In this document: one piece after another, positions 1 through 6,034 of the stretch
Layout of the letters: the number at the start of each line of letters is the position of its first letter
Numbering within the stretch: the first letter of the stretch is position 1
Source of the DNA: JBQCHF01 sp051953655
GTDB lineage: Bacteria; Actinomycetota; Actinomycetes; Motilibacterales; Motilibacteraceae
DNA: 14,196 nt
NCBI GenBank assembly: GCA_051953655.1
Contig: JBQCIO010000058.1
Span: forward strand, 1 to 14,196
Reading direction: 5' to 3'
The notes under the pieces: model-generated
What the model saw: only the letters and a program-made list of their open reading frames with translations
What the model was told of the DNA's origin: nothing
Databases searched by the model: none
Translations under genes and position numbers: made by a program

Positions 1-5
1 CGGGG

Positions 6-32
6 GGGGGGGGCCCCCGCAGGGCCCCCCCC
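6..32 (-). terminator. Putative GC-only terminator hairpin after the beta-helix gene
   Basis: A run of 12 G (2-13) faces a run of 8 C (25-32) around an inner CCC-GCA-GGG stem-loop (16-24). This gives roughly 11 base pairs with a two-base bulge. It lies about 30 bases downstream of the stop codon of the minus-strand beta-helix gene, where a terminator would be expected. There is no U tract, which is common for actinobacterial terminators. The homopolymer touches the window edge, so the exact G count could be a sequencing artefact. Confidence 0.45.
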
Positions 33-62
33 TCTCGCGGGGTCTCGCACGTGCCCGGAGGC

Positions 63-1682
63 CTACTTCACGGCTGTGCCGTCGGTGTAGGTGTTGCCGG
101 AGAAGGTGACGAAGCTGCCGCCGGTCGGCCCGACCTGCCACGTGCGGTTGAACACGTTGTTGGTCAGGCTCACGTTGCTGGCGGTCTCGTTGCTGACGCC
201 GTAGCTCGACAGCGCGCTGCCGGAGGTGGTCCCGAGCAGCAGGTTGTTGTCGATCGTCACGTTGTGGATCTGCGGGTCGCCCCCGGTGGTCTGCAGGAAG
301 ATCGAGTCGTTGTTGCCGCCCTCGATCGTGTTGTGACGGATGACGTCGTTGTCGCCCTGCGTGGCCTGGATGCCGTCCGAGTGCGCTCCGCCGTTGTAGT
401 TCAGCTGGTGGATCCAGCTGTCCTGCAGCGTCGTGCCGCCGTCGAGCCGCACCCCGTCCTGCGTGTGGTGCATGTTCACGCGGATGATCTTGTTGCCGCT
501 GTTGTTGCCGCCGGTGTAGATGGCCGTGGCCAGCGACCAGTCGGTGCCGGAGGCCCCGCCGCCGATCTCCACGTCCTGCAGCGTGCTGTGCGTAGCGAGC
601 GAGACGATCCAGCTGGGCTCGCCGATGCCGCGGACGCGGGTGTTCTTCACGGTGACGTTGTCCGCCGCGATGTCCAGCGAGCCCTCGATGTCCAGGCCGC
701 TGATGACCGCGCCCGGCGTGGTGACCCGGTAGTTGCCGGACACCTTGGTGAGGGTCGTCCCCGCCGGGACGCCGGTGTTCGTGGCGCCGGGCCAGGTGCT
801 GCTCGACGTGCTGGTGGGCGAGCTTGTGGGCGAGCTGGTGGCGGTGCTGGTGGGCGAGCTGGTGGGCGAGGCCGTCGGGCTGCTGGTGGACGACGTCGGG
901 GAGGCCGTCGGCGACGAGGTCGCCGTCGGGCTGGGCGAGGCCGTGGCCGTCGCCGTCGCCGTCGCCGTGGGCGAGGCGGTGGGCGACGACACCGTCGTGG
1001 AGGAGCCCTGGAAGAGCACGTCCACCCAGTAGTTGGCCGCCTGGTAGGTGCCCGTGGGGAACCCGCCCGAGCCGTACCGGAACAGGGCGTTGGGGGCGGT
1101 GCTCGTGCTCGCGGGGGCGTGCAGGGGGCCGCTGTCCCGGGTCTTGCTGAAGTAGCCGCTGGTGAAGGCGTAGTGCCCGGTGGGCGTGTGGTACGACGCG
1201 ATGTAGGCGGTGTCGGCCTTGATGGCCACCGGCTGGCTGAAGACCAGCGTCTGCCAGCCGGAGCTGGTCTCGTTGGCGAACGTCCCGGTGGCCAGCCTCG
1301 TGCCGGTGCTGGTCCACAGCGTGCCGGTGTGCGTCCCCGTGTTGCCCGCGCCCTTGTAGAAGCGGACGCCGGTCACCTGGCCCGCCACGTCCGAGCGGAA
1401 CCGGACGCCCAGCTCCACGGCGCTGCCGTCGTTGGCGCTCGTCGTCCCGGGCACCGTGCTGGTGCTCCACAGCGAGCTCGTGCCGGAGGTGGTCTGCGCG
1501 GTGGCGGTGGTCGTCGTCGTGCTCGAGCGCTTCCACGCCCGGTGCGCGGGCGAGGCGTCCGCGACGCCGGCCGCTACCGCCCCCAGCGGGACGACGAGCG
1601 AGCCGGCGGCGAGGAGGGTGACGAGAGGGCGGCGACGCCGGTGCGTCACCCGCTTCTCACGCTGCGTGGTCGTCCAGGGCAT
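63..1682 (-). CDS. Secreted DUF4082 / right-handed beta-helix protein
   Basis: This is a 539-aa exported protein. From the ATG at 1682 it has an Arg-rich n-region (RRRR near residues 15-18), a hydrophobic core and an Ala-X-Ala site ending near residue 43, which reads as a Sec signal peptide. Residues about 70-226 resemble DUF4082, a beta-sandwich seen in extracellular carbohydrate-related proteins. Residues about 227-298 are a Ser/Thr/Pro linker. Residues about 300-539 carry repeated short beta-strands with Asn ladders (for example NVTVKN, DGIQATQGDNDVIRHNTIEGG), typical of a parallel beta-helix of the pectate-lyase or mannuronan-epimerase type. The start at 1682 is preferred because AAGGA lies about 8 bases upstream; an ATG at 1709 would add 9 residues and has no clear ribosome site. 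A role in binding, cleaving or epimerising an extracellular polysaccharide is inferred from the fold and from the neighbouring deacetylase, Wzz-like and Wzy-like genes. No catalytic residues could be assigned, so an adhesin role is equally possible. Confidence 0.85.
   Translation of the reverse strand: MPWTTTQREKRVTHRRRRPLVTLLAAGSLVVPLGAVAAGVADASPAHRAWKRSSTTTTTATAQTTSGTSSLWSTSTVPGTTSANDGSAVELGVRFRSDVAGQVTGVRFYKGAGNTGTHTGTLWTSTGTRLATGTFANETSSGWQTLVFSQPVAIKADTAYIASYHTPTGHYAFTSGYFSKTRDSGPLHAPASTSTAPNALFRYGSGGFPTGTYQAANYWVDVLFQGSSTTVSSPTASPTATATATATASPSPTATSSPTASPTSSTSSPTASPTSSPTSTATSSPTSSPTSTSSSTWPGATNTGVPAGTTLTKVSGNYRVTTPGAVISGLDIEGSLDIAADNVTVKNTRVRGIGEPSWIVSLATHSTLQDVEIGGGASGTDWSLATAIYTGGNNSGNKIIRVNMHHTQDGVRLDGGTTLQDSWIHQLNYNGGAHSDGIQATQGDNDVIRHNTIEGGNNDSIFLQTTGGDPQIHNVTIDNNLLLGTTSGSALSSYGVSNETASNVSLTNNVFNRTWQVGPTGGSFVTFSGNTYTDGTAVK
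790..1005 (-). repeat. Degenerate repeats encoding a Ser/Thr/Pro linker
   Basis: This is a low-complexity coding stretch inside the beta-helix gene. On the plus strand it shows near-repeats of GTGGGCGAGCTG, clearest at about 814-870, and GCCGTC hexamers around 940-970. It encodes alternating SPT, SSPT and TATA motifs for about 72 residues. Such flexible, possibly glycosylated linkers usually join extracellular domains. Slippage here would change linker length between strains. Confidence 0.8.
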
Positions 1683-1735
1683 GAAGAAGTCCTTGCTGTG
1701 CGGCGACATGACGGCCCACCAGCGTTCGCCCCTTG

Positions 1736-1745
1736 GTTGCGCAAC
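1736..1745. promoter_or_regulatory. Perfect 10-bp palindrome in the divergent gap
   Basis: The palindrome GTTGCGCAAC lies in the 178-bp gap (1683-1860) between the divergent beta-helix and PIG-L genes. It could be a regulator half-site or operator serving both. No clear -35/-10 pair was found in this gap on either strand. Apart from the palindrome and the two ribosome-binding sites I see nothing else in it. Confidence 0.25.
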
Positions 1746-1860
1746 GGAGCAGGTCGACTACCGGTGGTTGGCAGAAGCATCGGCGCAAGCGGGCGAAGAC
1801 TTCTCCTCCGATCGGTCCGGCGAATCGCCGCTGTCGTTCCGCCTTCCGAGAGGGTGTGCT

Positions 1861-2655
1861 GTGGCCGTGCTACCGCAGCGACTCGCCGAGCCGCTGCGGC
1901 GGCGGTGGCGCGCCGAGCTCGTGCGACGCGGTGCCGCAGCCACCCCACAGGACGACCTCCGGCCGTGCCTGGTCCTCTCCCCGCACCCCGACGACGAGGT
2001 CCTCGGCGTCGGCAGCACTATCCTGCGCCGCACCCTGCGCGGCACGCCGGTCACGGTGGTTCACGTCTCGATGGGCGAGCGCTCGCACCCCGTCATCCCG
2101 CGAGCACGGCTCGCGGCGACACGCCGCGGGGAGGCCGAGCGGGCGGCCGCACTGCTCGGCGTCCAGGACGTGCGCTTCCTGGAGCTTCCCGACGGCAGGC
2201 TCGCCGCGCACCAGGACGACATCGCCGCGGCGGTCCGCGACCTGCTCGCGGAGCTCGGTCCGGCCGACGTCCTCGCCCCGGCCGTGGGCGAGGCCCACCC
2301 GGACCACGCCGCGGTCGCGCTGGCTGTCCGACAGGCTGTCGGAGAGGCGCAGATCCCGTTACGGCTGCTCGACTACTACGTCTGGTACTGGTCGCTCTGG
2401 CCCTGGCAGCGCGACGCGGGAGGGCGGCTCGCCGCCGTACGGCAGGAGCTGACCCGCCCCGTGCTCGTCGTCGACGGCCGCCCGGTTCAGGACCGCAAGC
2501 TGAACGCCCTCGCGGCCTACCGATCGCAGACCGTCGGGTCGGCCGGGGCCGGCGCCTTACCGGCCGGCGTCCTGGCGCGCGCCGCCGACCGCCACGAGCT
2601 GCTCGGGCTGCCCGGTCCGGTCCCCGCCGTCGTGGGTGCTCGCCCGGGTCAGTGA
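1861..2655 (+). CDS. PIG-L family zinc-dependent deacetylase
   Basis: This is a 264-aa member of the PIG-L/LmbE family, whose members remove acetyl groups from N-acetylglucosaminyl substrates such as GlcNAc-PI, GlcNAc-inositol and sugar intermediates. The family motif PHPDDE is at residues 41-46 (His42 and Asp45 as zinc ligands, Asp44 as likely general base) and the second motif HPDH at 146-149 supplies the third ligand. The length is usual. There is no signal peptide, so it is probably cytoplasmic. The start is set at GTG 1861 because GAGAGGG (1848-1854) lies 6 bases upstream; a second in-frame GTG at 1867 is the alternative. Longer in-frame extensions run into the antisense of the neighbouring gene and lack a ribosome site. 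The setting suggests it deacetylates an amino sugar of the exopolysaccharide. MshB- or Mca-type thiol metabolism is less likely from context but cannot be excluded. Its last 99 bases overlap, tail to tail, the minus-strand Wzz-like gene. Confidence 0.85.
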   Translation: MAVLPQRLAEPLRRRWRAELVRRGAAATPQDDLRPCLVLSPHPDDEVLGVGSTILRRTLRGTPVTVVHVSMGERSHPVIPRARLAATRRGEAERAAALLGVQDVRFLELPDGRLAAHQDDIAAAVRDLLAELGPADVLAPAVGEAHPDHAAVALAVRQAVGEAQIPLRLLDYYVWYWSLWPWQRDAGGRLAAVRQELTRPVLVVDGRPVQDRKLNALAAYRSQTVGSAGAGALPAGVLARAADRHELLGLPGPVPAVVGARPGQ

Positions 2656-3264
2656 CCTGCGGGCCACCTTGGCGAAGACGAGCCACAGCCCGGCGGTGAG
2701 CAGGAAGAGCACGGCGACAGCGCGGCTCCGGCGTCCCCCGGTGGGCGAGGCCGGAGAGTCCATCCCGAAGGTCGTGGTGCTGATCCTGTCCTGTGTCGGA
2801 GTCCCGAGCGTGGCCTGCTGCCGGTCCGCGTCGCGCACCAGCTCCGCGACGACCGCGGTGCGCACCGCCGCCACGCTGTCCCCGTCCGGGCCGAGCACGT
2901 GCACCGCGACCGTGGGCCGGTCGTGCACCGGGACCCACTGGCTCCCCACGTTCACCAGCCTGGCGTCGTACATGGACCCGCCCTGCGAGAGCCGTTGCCG
3001 TCCGGCGTCCGAGGACACCTCGAGAGCGGCCGTCTGGGCGACGTACTGGGCGTTCTTCGGGAACCACGTGTAGGGGTTGTCGGTCTTCGGCACCGGGGAC
3101 AGGAACACGACGGACGCGTCCGCGGACCACACCAGGTGCGGCCGCAGCACCCACTGCCAGGACGCGAGCGTGGCGAGCAGCCCGACGGCGGCGGCAGCCC
3201 CGACGAGCAGGGCGCGCCACCGGCCAGGCCGCCCGGTGGTGGGGCCAGCGAAGCCTGCGCGCAC
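2557..3264 (-). CDS. Wzz-like two-TM membrane protein, paralog A
   Basis: This is a 235-aa protein with one membrane helix at residues about 17-35, an extracytoplasmic part of about 140 residues, and a second helix at about 181-200 followed by a basic cytoplasmic tail. This is the topology of polysaccharide co-polymerase (Wzz/chain-length) proteins, but without their long coiled coil. The motif TDNPY at 61-65 matches QNPY at 61-64 of the divergent neighbour, and both total length and helix positions agree, so I read the two as paralogs. The start GTG at 3264 is chosen because the open frame further upstream crosses the divergent promoter and the other gene, and no other in-frame start codon lies between. 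No strong ribosome site is visible, so the start is uncertain. The C-terminal 33 codons overlap the PIG-L gene on the other strand. A role in controlling polysaccharide assembly or export is inferred from topology and neighbours only. Confidence 0.65.
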   Translation of the reverse strand: MRAGFAGPTTGRPGRWRALLVGAAAAVGLLATLASWQWVLRPHLVWSADASVVFLSPVPKTDNPYTWFPKNAQYVAQTAALEVSSDAGRQRLSQGGSMYDARLVNVGSQWVPVHDRPTVAVHVLGPDGDSVAAVRTAVVAELVRDADRQQATLGTPTQDRISTTTFGMDSPASPTGGRRSRAVAVLFLLTAGLWLVFAKVARRSLTRASTHDGGDRTGQPEQLVAVGGARQDAGR

Positions 3265-3330
3265 GGGACGACTCTGCCACCAGAGACGGTCGTCGTGGTG
3301 CTGCTCGGCCGCGTCGCTGCCACAGTCACT

Positions 3331-3402
3331 GAACGAAACCGTTCTGTCACCGTTGTTTCGGTCGTGACCGATCGCGTCACCGTTTCCGGCAGACCCGGTG
3401 AC
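3331..3402. promoter_or_regulatory. Cluster of inverted and direct repeats in the divergent intergenic region
   Basis: The 207-bp gap between the two Wzz-like genes (3265-3471) is dense in small symmetric elements. These are GAACG-N4-CGTTC (3331-3344), CGGTC-GT-GACCG (3358-3369), GTGAC-N7-GTCAC (3364-3380), and GTCACCG (3376-3382) facing CGGTGAC (3396-3402). The word GTCACCGTT also recurs directly at 3346 and 3376, a 30-bp period. They lie just upstream of the plus-strand promoter and would suit one or more dimeric regulators acting on both genes. This is inference from symmetry alone. Confidence 0.4.
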
Positions 3403-3426
3403 GCGGGCGGACCGGGCACCTAGGGT
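3398..3426 (+). promoter_or_regulatory. Sigma70-type promoter for the Wzz-like/Wzy-like operon
   Basis: The -35 box is GTGACG (3398-3403) and the -10 box is TAGGGT (3421-3426), with a 17-base spacer. Both agree well with actinobacterial housekeeping promoters (TTGACN / TANNNT). The start would fall near 3433, leaving a leader of about 40 bases before the ATG at 3472. The -10 box sits inside an inverted repeat GCACC-TAG-GGTGC (3416-3428), which could serve as an operator. Confidence 0.6.
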
Positions 3427-3471
3427 GCAAGCATCGGCCGTTGCCCACAGCCCGTGCCGTCTGGGGGGCCC

Positions 3472-4176
3472 ATGTACGTCTCTTCGCTCGCTGCGACCGT
3501 CCGTCGTCAGTGGGTGCTCGTGCTGCTGGGGCTCGGCCTCGCCGTGGCGGCTGCCGTCCTCACCTTCGGCGCCTCCCCGCCCGAGCACCAGGCCACGCGC
3601 ACCGTGCTGCTACTGGGGCCGACCACGGTGGACCCTCGGACAGGAACCCTCCAGAACCCCTACCTCACCCTCGACTCGTCCGTGCCGGTGGCAGCGCAGA
3701 TCGTCTCGACCGCGATGATGCAGGACGAGGGAGTCGTCGACGCGCTGGCCCGGGCCGGGGTGCCCTCGCAGTACGTCGTGGCCCCGGTCGGCGGCAGCGG
3801 CCCGTTCATCGACCTCTCCGTGAAGGCCGGCACGGAGAAGGACGCGCAGCGGGGCGTGTCGGTCCTGTTCGACCAGCTGCAGGTGCAGCTCCTGCGCGCG
3901 CAGCAGACGGCCGGCGCTCCCAAGGGCACCTACGTGCGGACGGTCGACGTGGCGTCGGCGAAGGTCGAGGTGATCCGCAAGCGCCAGCTGCAGAAGGCCG
4001 GCGAGGCTGCGGTGGCCGTGGTGGTGCTCACGCTCGGTCTGGCCTTCGTCCGTGACGCCCGCAAGGCGCGGCGCAGCAGGGGTGCGCAGGGGCGGCTGCG
4101 GCAGGGCGCGCCGGTCGGCGGGAACGGGGCGGAAGACGTCCGGGACAAGGACCTGGTCGAGACCGCTCCCCGATGA
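3472..4176 (+). CDS. Wzz-like two-TM membrane protein, paralog B
   Basis: This is a 234-aa protein with membrane helices at about 14-33 and 176-193, an extracytoplasmic domain between them, and a basic, disordered cytoplasmic tail (about 194-234). It resembles polysaccharide co-polymerase / chain-length-determinant proteins of actinobacteria that lack the fused tyrosine kinase; no Walker motif is present. QNPY at 61-64 matches the same site in the divergent paralog. The ATG at 3472 is chosen because GGGGGG (3463-3468) precedes it closely; an in-frame GTG at 3454 would add six residues. The stop overlaps the start of the Wzy-like gene (ATGA, 4173-4176), so the two are translationally coupled. 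Partnership with the polymerase in setting chain length is the likely role. The basic tail could bind a kinase or another cytoplasmic partner, but none is encoded beside it. Confidence 0.75.
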   Translation: MYVSSLAATVRRQWVLVLLGLGLAVAAAVLTFGASPPEHQATRTVLLLGPTTVDPRTGTLQNPYLTLDSSVPVAAQIVSTAMMQDEGVVDALARAGVPSQYVVAPVGGSGPFIDLSVKAGTEKDAQRGVSVLFDQLQVQLLRAQQTAGAPKGTYVRTVDVASAKVEVIRKRQLQKAGEAAVAVVVLTLGLAFVRDARKARRSRGAQGRLRQGAPVGGNGAEDVRDKDLVETAPR

Positions 4177-5552
4177 CCGCGACGCTCCGGCCGCGGCGGC
4201 GAGCGGCTCCGGCTCCCGCCGCCGGTCCCGGGACGGGACGCGACCGGGGCGACGCCGTCACCTTCCTGAGCGTCCTCGCCGTCCTGCTGCTGCTCGTCCC
4301 GTCCCGGCTGGTCTTCGCGCCGCTTGGCGGCTCGGGCTCGCCGGCGCTGCTGTTGGCGGCGGCCGGCCTGGTCTGGTGGTCGCACGCGGTGCTGACCGCC
4401 GCTCCCTCGCTCTACCCCAGCCGGCCGGCGCGCTGGGCGGCCGGGGCGTGGGCGGCCGCGGTCGCCGTCTCCTACGTCGTGGCCATGTCGCGGCCCATCG
4501 ACGACATCGAGGTGCGAGCAGCGGACCGCGGGATCGTGTCCCTCCTGGCCCTGCTCGGCCTGCTGCTGGTGGCGGCGGACGGTATCCCGAGCACCACCCG
4601 CGCCGAACAGCTCCTACGACGTCTCGTAGGTGGTGCGGCAGTGGTCGGATCTATGGCTGTGTTGCAGTTTTTCACCGGCATCGACGTCGCGTCCTACATC
4701 CGGGTGCCCGGACTCAGCGCCGACGGGTACCTCTCGTCGATGGAGACGCGGAACGGGCTGAACCGGCCGAGCGCCACGGCGACCCACCCGATCGAGCTCG
4801 GCGTGGTGCTTGCGATCGTGCTGCCCCTGGCCCTGCACTTCGCCCTGACGGCGCCGCCAGGACGAAGGACGAGACCGGTCCTGTCCGTCCTGGTCATCTC
4901 TCTCGCGGCGCTGATGTCGGTGTCCCGCTCCGCCGTGCTGGCCTCGGCGGTGGCGCTCGCGGTGTTCCTTCCCGGGCTGCCGCGCCGGCAGCGCCGCTAC
5001 ACGCTGCTGGCGCTGCCTCTCGTCCTGGTCTCGGTCAAGGTCGCCGTCCCCGGCCTCATCGGCACGCTGCGCGGCCTGTTCGTGGGGATCGGCTCGGACC
5101 CCAGTGCCGGGTCCCGCGCCGGGTCCTACGACGTCGTCGCGCCCTACATCGCGGCGCGGCCGTTCTTCGGTCGGGGCTTCAACACCTTCCTGCCCAGCTA
5201 CCACATCCTCGACAACCAGTACCTGCTCACGCTGATCGACACCGGGCTGCTCGGGCTGCTCGCGCTGCTCTCGCTGTTCGGCGGGGCGTTCCTCTGCGCC
5301 GCGAGCGCGGCCACCCGTTGGCCGCTGCACTCGACGCGGCGGAGCATGGCGCGCGCGGTCGCGGCCGGGGTTTCGGCCGCGGCTGTCGGCTTCGCCACCT
5401 TCGACGCCCTGTCCTTCCCGATGTGCGCGGCGCTGTCGGCCCTGATGTGCGGGATCGCCTTCCGGTTGCGCCGGCTCGCCCGTGGTGACGTGCCCGACCC
5501 GGCCCATCCGCCCGTCGTCGACCTGGTGCCGGCAGCCCAGTCTCGCGGCTGA
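4173..5552 (+). CDS. O-antigen ligase / Wzy-type polysaccharide polymerase-like membrane protein
   Basis: This is a 459-aa polytopic membrane protein with about ten or more hydrophobic segments. It has the layout of the Wzy/WaaL (Wzy_C) family, which polymerises or transfers undecaprenyl-linked oligosaccharides outside the membrane. Supporting signs are RPSATATHPIELG (198-210), with a conserved Arg and His before a membrane helix; the helix ending MSVSRSAVLA (248-257), a hallmark of the family; and the loop FFGRGFNTF (331-339) followed by LDNQYL (346-351). The N-terminal 30 residues are basic and disordered and the C-terminal 25 residues are cytoplasmic. The start ATG overlaps the previous stop by four bases (ATGA), so it is coupled to the Wzz-like gene. 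Family membership is confident; whether it acts as polymerase or ligase cannot be told from sequence. Confidence 0.85.
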   Translation: MTATLRPRRRAAPAPAAGPGTGRDRGDAVTFLSVLAVLLLLVPSRLVFAPLGGSGSPALLLAAAGLVWWSHAVLTAAPSLYPSRPARWAAGAWAAAVAVSYVVAMSRPIDDIEVRAADRGIVSLLALLGLLLVAADGIPSTTRAEQLLRRLVGGAAVVGSMAVLQFFTGIDVASYIRVPGLSADGYLSSMETRNGLNRPSATATHPIELGVVLAIVLPLALHFALTAPPGRRTRPVLSVLVISLAALMSVSRSAVLASAVALAVFLPGLPRRQRRYTLLALPLVLVSVKVAVPGLIGTLRGLFVGIGSDPSAGSRAGSYDVVAPYIAARPFFGRGFNTFLPSYHILDNQYLLTLIDTGLLGLLALLSLFGGAFLCAASAATRWPLHSTRRSMARAVAAGVSAAAVGFATFDALSFPMCAALSALMCGIAFRLRRLARGDVPDPAHPPVVDLVPAAQSRG

Positions 5553-5570
5553 GCGGGTCGGTCGGCTCAG
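5549..5570. terminator. Possible shared terminator between convergent genes
   Basis: CTGAGC (5549-5554) pairs with GCTCAG (5565-5570) around a 10-base loop. The arms contain both stop codons, TGA of the Wzy-like gene and TGA of the minus-strand LAxTG gene, which are only 14 bases apart. The six-pair stem is short and has no U tract, so it is a weak candidate for a bidirectional terminator. Confidence 0.3.
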
Positions 5571-5914
5571 GCCCGGTGCCGGCCCACCGGTCGCGCCGGT
5601 CGCCGGCGCCGCACGAGCGTCGCGCCGGCGGCCACGGCCGTCACCCCGGCCGCGGCCAGCAGGGCCTCGTGCCCGTCCGAGCCGGTGGACGCCAGCGGGC
5701 CCGTGGCGGGGACGGCGATCTGGGCCTCGGCCCCGCCCTGGGGAGGGGCGCCGGGGCGGCCAGGCGCGCTGGGGGTGTCGGCAGCGGCCGGGGTCGCACT
5801 CATCGCCTGGGCGAGCGGGACGGCCCAGGCCGCGGTGCCGAGGAGCAGCCCCGCCCGCAAAGCCTCTCGTCTGGTCATCGCCGGCGGGTCACCCGCCCGC
5901 ATCTGTGCGTCCAC
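5567..5914 (-). CDS. Small Tat-exported protein with C-terminal LAxTG sortase signal
   Basis: This is a 115-aa surface protein precursor. The N-terminus carries a twin-arginine signal (TRREAL, residues 14-19, hydrophobic stretch about 21-40) with an Ala-rich cleavage site ending near residue 45. The C-terminus has LASTG (74-78), a hydrophobic helix (about 84-101) and RRRR (102-105), the three-part cell-wall sorting signal. LAxTG is the motif recognised by class E sortases of high-GC actinobacteria. What remains after export and sorting is only about 30 residues, rich in Pro, Gly and Ala with no Cys. The start GTG 5914 follows GGGGG with 5 bases between; an ATG at residue 5 is an alternative. 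The signal peptide is almost the same as that of the second small Tat protein near 11.4 kb (28 of 38 residues identical by hand from the twin Arg). It lies directly downstream of the nucleotidyltransferase, and I infer it is a modified substrate or a wall-anchored partner of that cassette. Confidence 0.8.
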   Translation of the reverse strand: MDAQMRAGDPPAMTRREALRAGLLLGTAAWAVPLAQAMSATPAAADTPSAPGRPGAPPQGGAEAQIAVPATGPLASTGSDGHEALLAAAGVTAVAAGATLVRRRRPARPVGRHRA

Positions 5915-5959
5915 GTCGCCCCCTGTCGCAGCCGGCCCCGTCCGCCGCGTGCTTCCTGC

Positions 5960-5989
5960 ACGCTAGGGGACATCCCCCCTGGGTGGCAG
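5960..5989 (-). promoter_or_regulatory. Candidate promoter for the LAxTG gene
   Basis: On the minus strand CTGCCA (5984-5989), 18 bases, then TAGCGT (5960-5965) gives a fair sigma70-type promoter with a start near 5953 and a leader of about 40 bases. The spacer holds GGGG-ACAT-CCCC (5966-5977), a symmetric element that could bind a regulator. The gap to the nucleotidyltransferase (5915-6034) is 120 bases, so the small gene may be transcribed on its own. Confidence 0.4.
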
Positions 5990-6034
5990 CACTACTTCGG
6001 AGTGCGGCCGGACAGCGACGCAGGGCAGCGGCTG

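Noticed and set aside
1..34. G12/C8 homopolymer as a biological novelty such as a G-quadruplex or phase-variable tract
   Set aside because: It sits at the window edge and fits a terminator hairpin; its length may be a sequencing artefact, so no further claim is made.
790..1005. CRISPR-like or mobile repeat array
   Set aside because: The repeats are degenerate, in frame and encode a Ser/Thr/Pro linker; there are no regular spacers.
51..2699. Very long plus-strand open frame antisense to the beta-helix gene
   Set aside because: It is Arg/Gly/Ala/Val-rich with no domain signal and lies opposite a well-formed secreted protein. Long antisense frames are usual at this GC content.
3265..3588. Longer N-terminus (108 extra residues) for the minus-strand Wzz-like protein
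   Set aside because: It would run through the divergent promoter and into the other gene. The sequence has no domain character, and the shorter form matches its paralog in length.
4614..4629. Inverted repeat CTACGA-CGTC-TCGTAG
   Set aside because: It lies inside the Wzy-like coding region with no sign of a transcript end or internal promoter; probably chance.
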